In this document: in pieces, positions 38,995 to 48,210 of the stretch
Numbering within the stretch: position 1 is the stretch's first letter
Layout: every line of letters starts with the position of its first letter
Assembly: GCF_900187265.1 (NCBI RefSeq)
Contig: NZ_LT906450.1
Coordinates: 620,001 to 684,000 of the forward strand
Source: Rhodococcus rhodochrous
GTDB lineage: Bacteria > Actinomycetota > Actinomycetes > Mycobacteriales > Mycobacteriaceae
Length of the DNA: 64,000 bases
Direction of reading: 5' to 3'
Made by a program: the position numbers and the translations under genes
The notes under the pieces: model-generated
What the model was told of the DNA's origin: nothing
Database searches by the model: none
The model's input: the letters and a program-made list of their open reading frames with translations, nothing else

Positions 38995-39869
38995 GCCTGC
39001 TCCTGTGCGAACTTCTGGACTGCGGCCTGGTACTCGTCCTCGCTGCCCGAGAGGAAACGGTCGACGAATGCCTGCCATGTCTCGGGGTCCTTGGCGGACT
39101 CGGCGTAGTGGCGCTGGAACTTCTCGTCGCGGCCGTAGCTGTCGCCCGCGAGGGTGAAGTGCGCCCCGTTCGGTGCTTCGACGATCCCGTCGACCATCAT
39201 GCGGTTGAGCAGGAGCTGCTGGAGCGGAACTTCTTTCACGAGCTGCTCGGTCTCGACGATTTTCTCGACCGAGACGTAGCGCCGTTCGGCGGCCATGCAG
39301 TAGAGGTCGTCGAAGTACGGGTCGACACCCTGGTAGCCGGCGTTGCCGTGCTTGTCGCCGATGTTGAGGTGAACGAACGCCGCGTCGAGGTTCAGCGCCG
39401 GCATGGCGATGAGGGTCTCGGTGCCGTCCGGGCCGGGATACGGCGAGGTGACGGTCTTCAGTTCGCCTTCCCAGAAGTCGACGACGGCCGAGCCCAGGCC
39501 TGCGCGGATGGGCAGGAACGGCAGGCGTGCCGCGGCGGCCTCCAGGCCGCACTTGATCATGCCCTCGTCCATCTCGCGGGCGACGATCTCGCCGCCCGTA
39601 CGCACCTTGGCGAACCACGGATCGTAGAACGGTGCCGAGTCGAGCGAGACGAATCCGTAGTAGGCCTTCTTCACCTTGCCCGCCGAGCACAGCAGACCCA
39701 GATCGGGGCCGCCGTAGGTGACGACGGTCAGATCCTTCACGTCCGAGCGGAGGATCGCCCGCACGAGGGCCATGGGCTTGCGGCGCGACCCCCAGCCACC
39801 GAGGCCGATGGTCATTCCGCTGCGCAGCTCGCCGACCACGTCGTCGAGCGACATTCTCTTGTCACGCAT
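38991..39869 (-). CDS. ipdA: COCHEA-CoA hydrolase, subunit A
   Basis: 292 residues, CoA-transferase alpha-type fold with G-M-T-I-G-L-G-G-W-G-S-R-R-K-P near residue 18 and the G-D-K-H-G-N-A segment near 170. Together with IpdB it opens ring C. Neighbours (echA20 30 bp upstream, ipdB overlapping) match the mycobacterial order. Confidence 0.9.
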   Translation of the reverse strand: MRDKRMSLDDVVGELRSGMTIGLGGWGSRRKPMALVRAILRSDVKDLTVVTYGGPDLGLLCSAGKVKKAYYGFVSLDSAPFYDPWFAKVRTGGEIVAREMDEGMIKCGLEAAAARLPFLPIRAGLGSAVVDFWEGELKTVTSPYPGPDGTETLIAMPALNLDAAFVHLNIGDKHGNAGYQGVDPYFDDLYCMAAERRYVSVEKIVETEQLVKEVPLQQLLLNRMMVDGIVEAPNGAHFTLAGDSYGRDEKFQRHYAESAKDPETWQAFVDRFLSGSEDEYQAAVQKFAQEQA

Positions 39870-39899
39870 GGTGTTCCGAACTCCTGGTGGTGTGAGGCG

Positions 39900-40661
39900 T
39901 CAGCTGTTGCTGCGCGGCTTTCCTGTTGCGACGAACTCGTCGCGGTGCTCGTCGGCGATGCCGGCGAGATTCAGCTCGAAGGTGAAACCCTGCTCGAGGC
40001 GGTAGCTCGTCTTCACGTCGACGGGGTCGATGCGGTTGATGGCTTCCTTCGCACGGCGGATGACGCGGGTGTCCTTCGCGGCGATCATCTCGGCGACCTC
40101 GCGTGCGGTGGCGTCGAGTTCGCTGCGCGGCACGACCTTGTACACCGAGCCGAAGTGCTCGAGCTGCTGCGCGGTGACGTTCTGCGCCGTGTAGTAGAGG
40201 GTGCGCATCATGTGCTGGGGGACGAGGCGCGCGAGATGTGTTGCGGCGCCGAGTGCACCGCGGTCGACCTCGGGCAGGCCGAAGACGGCGTCGTCGGAGG
40301 CGACGATGACGTCCGCGTTGCCGACGAGACCGATGCCGCCTCCGACACAGAAGCCGTTGACGGCGACGATCACAGGTACCTCGCAGTCGTAGACGGCGGC
40401 GAATGCGGCGGCGCACCCGTGGTTGGCGGCGATCAGGGCGTCGAACCCTTCGGTGGCCTGCATTTCCTTGATGTCCACACCCGCGTTGAAGCCTCTGCCC
40501 TCGGCGCGCAGGATCACCGCGTGGGTGTCGAGACTGCGCCCGGCCGTGGTCACGGCCTCGGCCAGGTCGAACCAGGCCTGTGAGGGGAGAGCGTTCACGG
40601 GCGGGAAGTCGACGGTGACCGTGGTGATACCGGCGCTGTCGCAGGTCGAGGTGATGCCCAT
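39900..40661 (-). CDS. echA20: Crotonase-family ring D hydrolase EchA20
   Basis: 253 residues. Oxyanion segments A-E-G-R-G-F-N-A-G-V-D-I-K near residue 53 and V-N-G-F-C-V-G-G-G-I-G-L near 100, with P-E-V-D-R-G-A-L-G providing an acidic residue near 131. EchA20 hydrolyses the D ring of the HIP-derived CoA thioester. It is first in the echA20-ipdA-ipdB-ipdC operon, with a KstR2-type operator 26 bp upstream. Confidence 0.88.
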   Translation of the reverse strand: MGITSTCDSAGITTVTVDFPPVNALPSQAWFDLAEAVTTAGRSLDTHAVILRAEGRGFNAGVDIKEMQATEGFDALIAANHGCAAAFAAVYDCEVPVIVAVNGFCVGGGIGLVGNADVIVASDDAVFGLPEVDRGALGAATHLARLVPQHMMRTLYYTAQNVTAQQLEHFGSVYKVVPRSELDATAREVAEMIAAKDTRVIRRAKEAINRIDPVDVKTSYRLEQGFTFELNLAGIADEHRDEFVATGKPRSNS

Positions 40662-40686
40662 GGCATGTTCCTAACGTCTGTACCGA

Positions 40687-40704
40687 ACCAAGCGATTGCT
40701 TGGT
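40687..40704. promoter_or_regulatory. KstR2-type operator, echA20/thiolase divergent promoter
   Basis: ACCAAGCGATTGCTTGGT: perfect 7-bp arms ACCAAGC/GCTTGGT around GATT, the same 18-bp design as at 25268. It lies between the divergent echA20 and thiolase genes. Confidence 0.8.
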
Positions 40705-40778
40705 AAGTTAGCACAGGATAGCCGCTTGACCCAGAGGGTCGTAAGGTCGCAGTACGACCGGAACATCGAGGAGAGAAG

Positions 40779-41996
40779 ATGCCCGAAGCAGTAATCGTGT
40801 CCGCAGTACGGTCGCCGATCGGGCGAGCGCGCAAGGGCTCGCTCGCATCGATCCGCCCGGACGACCTGGCGACCCAGATGGTCGCCGCGGCGCTCGCCCA
40901 GGTCCCCGACCTCGATCCCACCGAGATCGACGACCTGATGCTCGGCTGCGGACAGCCCGCAGGACAGTCCGGCTTCAACATCGCCCGCGTGGTCGCGGTG
41001 CAGCTCGGCTACGACTTCCTGCCCGGTGTGACCGTCAACCGGTACTGCTCGTCGTCGCTGCAGACCACCCGCATGGCGCTGCACGCCATCAAGGCCGGTG
41101 AAGGCGACGTGTTCGTCTCTGCCGGTGTCGAGTCGGTGTCGAGTTTCGTGACCGGCAACGCCGACGGCCTGCCCGACACCAAGAACCCGCTGTTCGACGA
41201 GGCGCAGGCGCGCAGCGCGAAGCTCGCCGAGGGGGGCGTGGCGTGGACCGACCCGCGTAGCGAGGGATTGCTGCCGGATGTCTACGTCGCGATGGGACAG
41301 ACCGCCGAGAACGTCGCCTCCCACACCGGGATCTCCCGGGAGGACCAGGATCGCTGGGGCGTGCGCTCGCACAACCTGGCGGAAGAGGCCATCAAGAGTG
41401 GCTTCTTCGAGCGGGAGATCACCCCGGTGACCCTCGCCGACGGCACGGTCGTCAGCACCGACGACGGTCCGCGCCCGGGCACCACCTACGAGGCGGTCAG
41501 TCAGCTCAAGCCGGTCTTCCGCCCGGACGGCACGGTGACCGCCGGCAACGCGTGCCCGCTCAACGACGGTGCGGCCGCTCTGGTGATCATGTCCGACACG
41601 AAGGCGAAGGAACTCGGGCTCACCCCGCTCGCGCGCATCGTCTCCACCGGTGTCTCGGGCCTGTCGCCGGAGATCATGGGCCTCGGACCGATCGACGCGA
41701 CCCGCAAGGCGCTCGCCAACGCGAACATGGGCATCGACGACATCGACCTGTTCGAGATCAACGAGGCGTTCGCCGTGCAGGTGCTCGGCTCGGCGCGCGA
41801 GCTGAAGATCGACGAGGACAAGCTCAACGTCTCCGGTGGCGCGATCGCCCTCGGTCACCCCTTCGGCATGACCGGTGCCCGCATCACCGCGACCCTCATC
41901 AACAACCTGCAGACCCACGACAAGCAGTTCGGCGTCGAGACGATGTGCGTCGGCGGTGGCCAGGGCATGGCGATGGTGCTCGAGCGGTTGAGCTGA
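40779..41996 (+). CDS. Acetyl-CoA acetyltransferase (thiolase)
   Basis: 405 residues. Nucleophile C90 in N-R-Y-C-S-S-S, N-E-A-F-A near 326, G-H-P-F-G-M-T-G near 361 and C-V-G-G-G near 390. Strong ribosome site (GAGGAGAGAAG). The KstR2-type operator upstream places it in the C/D ring regulon. It probably thiolyses the product of the FadE31-33 and EchA steps, but it differs from FadA5 and FadA6 and I give no symbol. Confidence 0.88.
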   Translation: MPEAVIVSAVRSPIGRARKGSLASIRPDDLATQMVAAALAQVPDLDPTEIDDLMLGCGQPAGQSGFNIARVVAVQLGYDFLPGVTVNRYCSSSLQTTRMALHAIKAGEGDVFVSAGVESVSSFVTGNADGLPDTKNPLFDEAQARSAKLAEGGVAWTDPRSEGLLPDVYVAMGQTAENVASHTGISREDQDRWGVRSHNLAEEAIKSGFFEREITPVTLADGTVVSTDDGPRPGTTYEAVSQLKPVFRPDGTVTAGNACPLNDGAAALVIMSDTKAKELGLTPLARIVSTGVSGLSPEIMGLGPIDATRKALANANMGIDDIDLFEINEAFAVQVLGSARELKIDEDKLNVSGGAIALGHPFGMTGARITATLINNLQTHDKQFGVETMCVGGGQGMAMVLERLS

Positions 41997-42007
41997 GCGA
42001 ATTCCGT

Positions 42008-42041
42008 TCGGGTGGGCCGGACTCCGGTCCGGTCCACCCGA
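42008..42041. terminator. Hairpin terminator between thiolase and acyl-CoA synthetase
   Basis: TCGGGTGGGCCGGAC / GTCCGGTCCACCCGA, 15-bp arms with one mismatch and a 4-nt loop TCCG, between convergent genes. Confidence 0.8.
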
Positions 42042-42068
42042 CGGCGCGCGTGAGGGGGATGCGTGCGG

Positions 42069-43748
42069 CTACCAGGGCCCGTGCGTGTCGCGCCAGCCCT
42101 TGCGGATGATCTTCCCGGTCGCGTTGCGCGGCAACATCTCACGGGTCAGCGTCCACTGCGTCGGTACCTTGAAGTACGCGAGCCGCTCGGAGGCGAAGGT
42201 CGTCAGTTCCTCGGCGGTGGCCGAACGGCCGTCGGCGAGCACGACCACCGCGGCGACCTCCTGCCCCCACTCGGGGTGCGGCGCGCCGGTGACCATGCAC
42301 TCGCGCACTGCCGGGTGCTGCGACAGCACGCCCTCGACCTCCGAGGGGTAGACGTTCTCGCCGTTCTGTTCGATGAGATCGGCCCGCCGGCCCACCAGCC
42401 GCAACCGGCCGTTCTCGACGACGCCGAAATCGCCTGTGCGCAACCAGCGGTCGGGAGTGATCGCCTCGGCCGTCGCGGCCTCGTCGTCCCAGTAGCCCAA
42501 CATGACGAACGGGCTGCGCACACACACCTCGCCCACCTGGCCGTCCGGAAGCCACGCGCCCGTCCGGTCCCGGATCTCCAGGCTCACCGTGATGATCGGT
42601 GCTCCCACCGTGCCCGGATACTCCTCGAGTTCCGCGGCGGAGGCCACGGCGATCGGCGTACTGCACTCGGTGATGGTGTAACTGTCGACCATCGCGTGCT
42701 TGCCGAACGGAAGCCGTTCGCGCAGCTGCTGTTTGAACTCGGGGGTCGACGGCTCCGAGGACAGCGTGAAGCGATTCAGGGACGTCAGGTCGTAGCGGTC
42801 GAGATCCTCGTCCTCGAGCATCCGCGCGGCCATCGACGGCACGGCCATCCAGTGCGTCACCTGCTCCGCCTCGATGAGCTCGAGCACCGGATGCACGCCG
42901 AACCAGCCCTGGTTCATCACCACGGTGCTGCCGGTCGCCAGGCGCGGAACGATCGTGTTGTGCAGGCTCGTGATGTGGAACAGCGACGACGTCAGCAGGT
43001 ACCGCGAATCCGACGGAATCGACCGGTCGTACGCGGCCCCGGTCCAGATCGTCGCGATCGCATCGAGGTACCGGTGGTAGTCGACCACCGCCAGCAGATT
43101 CCGCTGCGAGTGCAGCGCGCCCTTCGGGTCCCCGCTCGTACCCGAGGTGTACAGGAGGACGGCCGGATCGTCCTCGGCGACCCTCGGCGGTGGCGGTTGC
43201 GCGCCGTCGAATTCGGCGATGAGGCGCGGCAGATCCTCCTCGATCGACAGCACCACCGTCTGCGCGCGGTCGATGCCGGCCACGGCCGCCGCGCGCGGAC
43301 CGTCGACGAAGAGCACCCGGGGCCGCGAATGACGGATACCGAATTCGAGTTCCGGCTGCACCCACCACGCGTTCAGCCCCACCGAGATCGCACCGAGGGC
43401 CTGTGTCGCCCAGAAGGCGGTGACCCACTCGGGCCGGTTCGCCGACAGGATCGCGACCCGATCGCCCACGCCCACCCCGTACCGCTCGTGGAGCGCCGCG
43501 GCGAGGGCGTACGACATGCGCGCGTTCCGGGCGAAGGTGATCCGCTGATCGGTCGTGACCAGATACTCGCGGTCGCCCCAGGCCAGGGACTGGGACAGCA
43601 GGTCGGCGACGGCGCGATCGCGTCGGCGCATGACGGGGATCTCGGTGCCCAGGACCTCCTGCATGACGATCTCGAACTCGCCGCCCGGGCCCGTGAGCCG
43701 GGAAACCAGCTGGTCGAGGAAATGGGAGGGATCGGACGGGATGGTCAT
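42069..43748 (-). CDS. Acyl-CoA synthetase (ANL superfamily)
   Basis: 559 residues. [13 protein letters not shown] near residue 198, an unusual S-Y-T-I-T-E-C-S in place of Y-G-x-T-E near 357, R-T-G-D-F-G near 440 and the terminal lysine region [11 protein letters not shown]. It activates a carboxylic acid with CoA; substrate unknown. Divergent from the MaoC hydratase gene across 240 bp in which I see no further gene. Confidence 0.86.
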   Translation of the reverse strand: MTIPSDPSHFLDQLVSRLTGPGGEFEIVMQEVLGTEIPVMRRRDRAVADLLSQSLAWGDREYLVTTDQRITFARNARMSYALAAALHERYGVGVGDRVAILSANRPEWVTAFWATQALGAISVGLNAWWVQPELEFGIRHSRPRVLFVDGPRAAAVAGIDRAQTVVLSIEEDLPRLIAEFDGAQPPPPRVAEDDPAVLLYTSGTSGDPKGALHSQRNLLAVVDYHRYLDAIATIWTGAAYDRSIPSDSRYLLTSSLFHITSLHNTIVPRLATGSTVVMNQGWFGVHPVLELIEAEQVTHWMAVPSMAARMLEDEDLDRYDLTSLNRFTLSSEPSTPEFKQQLRERLPFGKHAMVDSYTITECSTPIAVASAAELEEYPGTVGAPIITVSLEIRDRTGAWLPDGQVGEVCVRSPFVMLGYWDDEAATAEAITPDRWLRTGDFGVVENGRLRLVGRRADLIEQNGENVYPSEVEGVLSQHPAVRECMVTGAPHPEWGQEVAAVVVLADGRSATAEELTTFASERLAYFKVPTQWTLTREMLPRNATGKIIRKGWRDTHGPW

Positions 43749-43988
43749 CGCGCGTGTCCCGTCGATGCCCCTGCGCGCTTCACGAACGTCCCCTCCTCCA
43801 ACGAGTGCGTCCCGTCAGAATCTCACGACCGCTCGGTCCGGCTCCGAATGTACCGGTGAGTGAGACGAGCAGTGACGGTCACCGCCGCGCTCCCTAGCCT
43901 TCGGACCAGGGCGTCCGTGGGCAACCGAGGTCCTGTGTCCGAGGGGCCGCGGCCCGGCGCCGTACCCCGAGAGAGGACATCCGATCCC

Positions 43989-44798
43989 ATGACCGCAACG
44001 ACGGCGTCGCCCGCGCAGTGGCGCGGCCACGACCTGGGCACCCGCACGATCGCCTACGACGAACGCGACGCGATCCTGTACGCACTCGCCGTGGGGGCGT
44101 CCGCGACCGACCTCGACCTCGTGTTCGAGGAGCGACTCCGGGTGCTGCCGACCTTCGCCCTGACCCTGGCCCAGTGGGCGCCCGATGCGCTCGGCGCGCT
44201 CGGCGCATTCGACACGAGGACCGCACTGCACGGCTCCCAGAGCCTCGAGGTCCTCGCCCCGCTTCCGCGGTCGGGGGAGATCACCATGTCGGCGCGTGTC
44301 GGGGAGGTCTGGGACAAGGGCCGCGCGGCGGTCTTCGAGGTCGTCGTCGAGAGCGAGTACTTCGTGGCGACCTGGTCGCTGTTCGCGCCGGGAGCGGGCG
44401 GCTTCGGCGGCGAACGCGGACCGTCGGCGCCGGCAGCGCCGGACGAGCAGGCCGACACGATCGGCACACTCACCACCCACGCCGATCAGGCCGCGCTCTA
44501 CCGGCTCACCGGCGACCGCCACCACATCCACATCGATCCCGCCGCGGCCGCGCGCATCGGTCAGCCGCGCCCCATCCTGCACGGACTGTGCACACTGGCG
44601 GCTGCGACCCTGCCGCTCGCGGACATGCTCGGAGCCCACCCCGCCGATCTGAGGACACTGTTCGGACGGTTCGCCGCCCCCGTCTTCCCCGGTGACACCG
44701 CGCAGGTGCGTTCCTGGGGTGACACGACCGACGCCCGGTTCGACGTCGTCACACAGGCCGGTGCCGTCCTGTCCGGCGGCCGCGCCGCATTCGCCTGA
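43989..44798 (+). CDS. MaoC-family 2-enoyl-CoA hydratase, paralogue of the gene at 817
   Basis: 269 residues, double-hotdog hydratase. Y-R-L-T-G-D-R-H-H-I-H-I-D-P at 171-184 carries the Asp/His pair (D176, H181), followed by P-I-L-H-G-L-C. It is clearly related to the Hsd4B-like protein near kstD, sharing E-V-W-D-K-G-x-A-A-V and A-x-G-x-G-G-F-G-G-E-R-G-P-S. The ATG at 43989 leaves the conserved N-terminus; GAGAGGA lies about 12 bp upstream. Followed 26 bp later by an acyl-CoA synthetase, so probably one operon. Confidence 0.84.
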   Translation: MTATTASPAQWRGHDLGTRTIAYDERDAILYALAVGASATDLDLVFEERLRVLPTFALTLAQWAPDALGALGAFDTRTALHGSQSLEVLAPLPRSGEITMSARVGEVWDKGRAAVFEVVVESEYFVATWSLFAPGAGGFGGERGPSAPAAPDEQADTIGTLTTHADQAALYRLTGDRHHIHIDPAAAARIGQPRPILHGLCTLAAATLPLADMLGAHPADLRTLFGRFAAPVFPGDTAQVRSWGDTTDARFDVVTQAGAVLSGGRAAFA

Positions 44799-44824
44799 TC
44801 CGCACAACTGCCTGGAGGAAAGAG

Positions 44825-46504
44825 TTGGACACGTTCGCCGAAGTAGTGCGCGCCCGTCACGGTGACCCGAAGGTGGGATTGCGTTTCGAGGATCAGCAGT
44901 GGACCTGGGGCGAGGTGGTGCAGGAGAGCGCGGATCGTGCCGCCGCGCTCGTCGCGACCGTGCCTGCTCCCGCAGATCGGCAGCGCCACATCGGGGTGCT
45001 GCTCGAGAACGTCCCGGACTTCGTCTTCTGGATCGGCGCCGGTGCCCTCGCCGGAGCAGCCGTCGTGGGCATCAACGCCAGTCGCAGCGGCCCCGAGATC
45101 GCCCGCGACATCGCGCACGCGGACATCGACCTCGTCGTCACCGAATCCCGCCTCGCCCATCTGCTCGAGGACACCGGCCACGGACTGTCGGCCGACCGCA
45201 TCCTCGACATCGACGACGATCGCTACGAGGAATTCCTCGCACCCTTCCGCGGCGCGGATCTGCCCGAGACGATCCCGTCCGCCGACGACATCGCACTGTT
45301 GCTGTTCAGCTCCGGTTCCACCGGCGCCCCCAAGGCCGTGATCGTCGGCCAGGGCCGGCTCGCGCGACTTCTCGGTCCGCTCACCGAACGTGTTCGCATG
45401 CGCGAGGATTCGGTCGCCTATCTGTGCATGCCGCTCTTCCACGGAAACGCACTCATGCTCAACCTCGGCACGGCGATGCGGGCCGGCGCGACCGTCTGCC
45501 TGATCCGGAAGTTCTCCGCGAGCCGGTTCTCCGACGACATCCACCGCTACGGTGCCACTTTCGTCAACTACGTGGGCCGGGCCCTGTCGTACATCCTGAG
45601 CCGCCCGGAGGATCCGCGCGACCGCACGGGCACTCTGGAACTGGCGTTCGGCACCGAGGCCTCGGAGGCCGACGTCGCGCGGTTCTCCGAACGTTTCGGA
45701 TGCACGGTCGTCGAGGGCTACGGGATGAGCGAGGGCGTCTTCCGCATCAACCGCACCCCTGATACCCCGCCCGGCTCGCTCGGCGTCGCCGTCGGTGGGG
45801 TGGACGTCCGCATCCTCGACGAGGCCACGGGCCAGGAGTGCCCCCGTGCCCGGTTCGACGAGTCGGGCCGCCTGATCGACAGCGACGCCGTCGGCCAGAT
45901 CGTCGCGTGCAACACCGCGCACACCTTCGAGGGGTACTACAAGAACCCGGAGGCGATGGCCGACCGCATCAAGGGCGACGACTTCTGGTCCGGCGACCTC
46001 GGATACCGCGACGAGAACGGCTTCTTCTACTTCGCCGGGCGATCGTCCGACTGGCTCCGCGTCGACAGTGAGAACTTCTCCGCGACCCCCGTCGAGCGGA
46101 TCGTCCTGCGCGCGCCGGGCATCCTGTCGGCGCCGGTCTTCGCCGTGCCCGATCCCACGACCGGCGACCAGGTCATGTGCGCCGTCGAACTCGAACCCGA
46201 CGCCGAGTTCGATCCGGTGGCCTTCGGCGCGTTCCTCGCGGAACAACCCGACATGGGCGACAAGTGGTGGCCGCGGTTCGTGCGGGTCACCGACGGGATC
46301 CCGCTCACGGGGAGCAACAAGGTGAACAAGGCACCGCTACGGGCCGTCGCGTGGAACACCACCGATCCGGTCTACGTGCGTGTCGGGCGGACACCCGAGT
46401 ACGTCCTGCTCGACGACGAGATGCGCGCTCGGATCGAGCAGGAGTTCGTCGCCAACGGCAGGGCGGCGCTGCTGCCCACCGCCGAATCCGCCTCGGTCGC
46501 ATGA
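44825..46504 (+). CDS. Acyl-CoA synthetase, FadD17/FadD19-like
   Basis: 559 residues beginning at a TTG codon with GGAGGAAAGAG upstream. ANL motifs: L-L-F-S-S-G-S-T-G-A-P-K near residue 158, Y-G-M-S-E-G near 299, W-S-G-D-L-G-Y near 390 and a C-terminal N-K-V-N-K-A-P-L lysine motif. Overall style resembles synthetases of steroid side-chain degradation, but the substrate is not shown by sequence. Downstream of the MaoC gene. Confidence 0.84.
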   Translation: MDTFAEVVRARHGDPKVGLRFEDQQWTWGEVVQESADRAAALVATVPAPADRQRHIGVLLENVPDFVFWIGAGALAGAAVVGINASRSGPEIARDIAHADIDLVVTESRLAHLLEDTGHGLSADRILDIDDDRYEEFLAPFRGADLPETIPSADDIALLLFSSGSTGAPKAVIVGQGRLARLLGPLTERVRMREDSVAYLCMPLFHGNALMLNLGTAMRAGATVCLIRKFSASRFSDDIHRYGATFVNYVGRALSYILSRPEDPRDRTGTLELAFGTEASEADVARFSERFGCTVVEGYGMSEGVFRINRTPDTPPGSLGVAVGGVDVRILDEATGQECPRARFDESGRLIDSDAVGQIVACNTAHTFEGYYKNPEAMADRIKGDDFWSGDLGYRDENGFFYFAGRSSDWLRVDSENFSATPVERIVLRAPGILSAPVFAVPDPTTGDQVMCAVELEPDAEFDPVAFGAFLAEQPDMGDKWWPRFVRVTDGIPLTGSNKVNKAPLRAVAWNTTDPVYVRVGRTPEYVLLDDEMRARIEQEFVANGRAALLPTAESASVA

Positions 46505-46546
46505 CCTCGGCGGGGAGGTCTCGACCAGTGAGATGTCCCCACCTGG

Positions 46547-46562
46547 GGTGATGCCGATCACC
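46547..46562. promoter_or_regulatory. Candidate operator (GGTGAT/ATCACC palindrome) upstream of the second kshA
   Basis: GGTGATGCCGATCACC, 6-bp perfect arms, containing CCGATCACC (GGTGATCGG on the other strand). It lies 94 bp before the kshA paralogue. The core recurs in several promoters of the 46-61 kb block. Confidence 0.5.
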
Positions 46563-46655
46563 TAGCGTTCGGACGTATCGCGGCGGACGCCCCCCGGCAG
46601 ACTCCGCCGCCCGAACTCCTGAAGCTTTCCCTGCCTCCCGAAAGGACGGACGACC

Positions 46656-47840
46656 GTGAGCCTCGGCACTTCCGAACAATCCGAAATCCGTGAGATCGTC
46701 GCCGGGTCGGCTCCCGCCCGCTTCGCCCGCGGCTGGCACTGCCTCGGCCTGGCGAAGGATTTCAAGGACGGCAAGCCGCATTCCGTGCACGCCTTCGGTA
46801 CCAAACTCGTGGTGTGGGCCGACAGCAACGACGAGATCAGGATCCTCGACGCGTACTGCCGGCACATGGGCGGCGATCTCAGCCAGGGCACCGTCAAGGG
46901 CGACGAGATCGCGTGCCCGTTCCACGACTGGCGCTGGGGCGGCAACGGCCGCTGCAAGAACATCCCGTACGCACGTCGTGTTCCCCCGATCGCGAAGACC
47001 CGCGCGTGGCACACGCTCGATCAGGACGGGCTGCTGTTCGTCTGGCACGACCCCCAGGGCAATCCGCCGCCGGCCGACGTGACGATCCCGCGCATCGCGG
47101 GTGCGACGAGCGACGAGTGGACCGACTGGGTCTGGTACACCACCGAGGTCGACACCAACTGCCGCGAGATCATCGACAACATCGTCGACATGGCGCACTT
47201 CTTCTACGTGCACTACTCCTTCCCGGTGTACTTCAAGAACGTCTTCGAAGGACACGTCGCCAGCCAGTTCATGCGCGGTCAGGCCCGTGAGGACACCCGT
47301 CCGCACGCGAACGGTCAACCGAAGATGATCGGAAGCCGATCCGATGCAAGCTATTTCGGCCCGTCCTTCATGATCGACGATCTCGTCTACGAGTACGAGG
47401 GATACGACGTCGAGTCGGTCCTCATCAACTGCCACTACCCGGTCTCCCAGGACAAGTTCGTCCTGATGTACGGCATGATCGTCAAGAAGTCCGACCGTCT
47501 CGAGGGCGAGAAGGCGTTGCAGACCGCGCAGCAGTTCGGCAACTTCATCGCGAAGGGTTTCGAGCAGGACATCGAGATCTGGCGCAACAAGACCCGCATC
47601 GACAACCCGCTCCTGTGCGAGGAGGACGGCCCCGTCTACCAGCTGCGTCGCTGGTACGAGCAGTTCTACGTCGACGTCGAGGACGTCGCGCCCGAGATGA
47701 CCGACCGCTTCGAGTTCGAGATGGACACCACCCGTCCCGTCGCGGCGTGGATGAAGGAGGTCGAGGCGAACATCGCCCGCAAGGCCGCCCTCGACACGGA
47801 AACTCGTTCTGCACCAGAGCAGTCCACCACCGCGGGCTAG
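46656..47840 (+). CDS. Second 3-ketosteroid 9alpha-hydroxylase oxygenase (KshA paralogue)
   Basis: 394 residues. Rieske ligands C68-x-H70 and C87-x2-H90; mononuclear iron D178, H181, H186 and D305 (F-E-Q-D-I-E-I-W). It is highly similar to the KshA at 3988 over the whole length but longer by a few residues in the N-terminus and around R-G-Q-A-R-E-D-T-R (about 207-225), the region between Fe ligands that lines the substrate pocket in this family. Some rhodococci carry several KshA forms with different steroid preferences. GTG start with CGAAAGGA upstream; followed 11 bp later by the small Cys protein. Confidence 0.92.
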   Translation: MSLGTSEQSEIREIVAGSAPARFARGWHCLGLAKDFKDGKPHSVHAFGTKLVVWADSNDEIRILDAYCRHMGGDLSQGTVKGDEIACPFHDWRWGGNGRCKNIPYARRVPPIAKTRAWHTLDQDGLLFVWHDPQGNPPPADVTIPRIAGATSDEWTDWVWYTTEVDTNCREIIDNIVDMAHFFYVHYSFPVYFKNVFEGHVASQFMRGQAREDTRPHANGQPKMIGSRSDASYFGPSFMIDDLVYEYEGYDVESVLINCHYPVSQDKFVLMYGMIVKKSDRLEGEKALQTAQQFGNFIAKGFEQDIEIWRNKTRIDNPLLCEEDGPVYQLRRWYEQFYVDVEDVAPEMTDRFEFEMDTTRPVAAWMKEVEANIARKAALDTETRSAPEQSTTAG

Positions 47841-47851
47841 GGGAACGAATC

Positions 47852-48118
47852 ATGGAGAACCGGATGGAACCGCTGCGTTGCGGTGAGTGCGCCGCGCAGG
47901 TGCTGGTCCGGAAGAACAGCTGGGAGCACACCTCCATCCAGTGGAACACCGACGCCCGCCGTCGCTGCCGGATCGAGCAGGACGGCGGGCGTGAGGGCCG
48001 CCCCGGCGCACCGCGGATGTCGTGCTCGTATCTCGACGAGACGATCTCCCGGGCGGCAACCTCGGGTGTCATCGAGGTCTTCGACGACACCCCCATCTGC
48101 GCCCCCATCGTGCAGTGA
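47852..48118 (+). CDS. Small Cys protein linked to the second kshA
   Basis: 88 residues, a shorter homologue of the protein at 3608. It shares C-x-E-C, L-V-R-K-N-S-x-x-H-T-S-x-Q-W, a later Cys and an x-x-E/D-x-I-x-R-A segment. It lacks the third Cys of C-H-E-C-G-T-C and the basic N-terminal extension. Position directly behind kshA is conserved between the two loci. The stop codon lies inside the first unit of a 14-bp tandem repeat. Function unknown. Confidence 0.78.
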   Translation: MENRMEPLRCGECAAQVLVRKNSWEHTSIQWNTDARRRCRIEQDGGREGRPGAPRMSCSYLDETISRAATSGVIEVFDDTPICAPIVQ

Positions 48119-48164
48119 CGACCGTGCAGTGACAACCGTGCAGTGACAACCGTGCAGTGACAAC
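48109..48164. repeat. 14-bp tandem repeat, four units
   Basis: CGTGCAGTGACAAC repeats four times without gaps (first unit with one change, GACGAC), then decays into CGCGCAGGG. The first unit encodes the last two codons and stop of the small Cys gene. The array fills the gap before the SDR gene. Confidence 0.9.
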
Positions 48165-48210
48165 CGCGCAGGGACCCCCTCGGACCCCGACTACTCCCAG
48201 AAGGACAGTG

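Noticed and set aside
48109-48164. Tandem 14-bp units considered as a CRISPR fragment
   Set aside because: Units are contiguous without spacers and far too short; no cas gene nearby.
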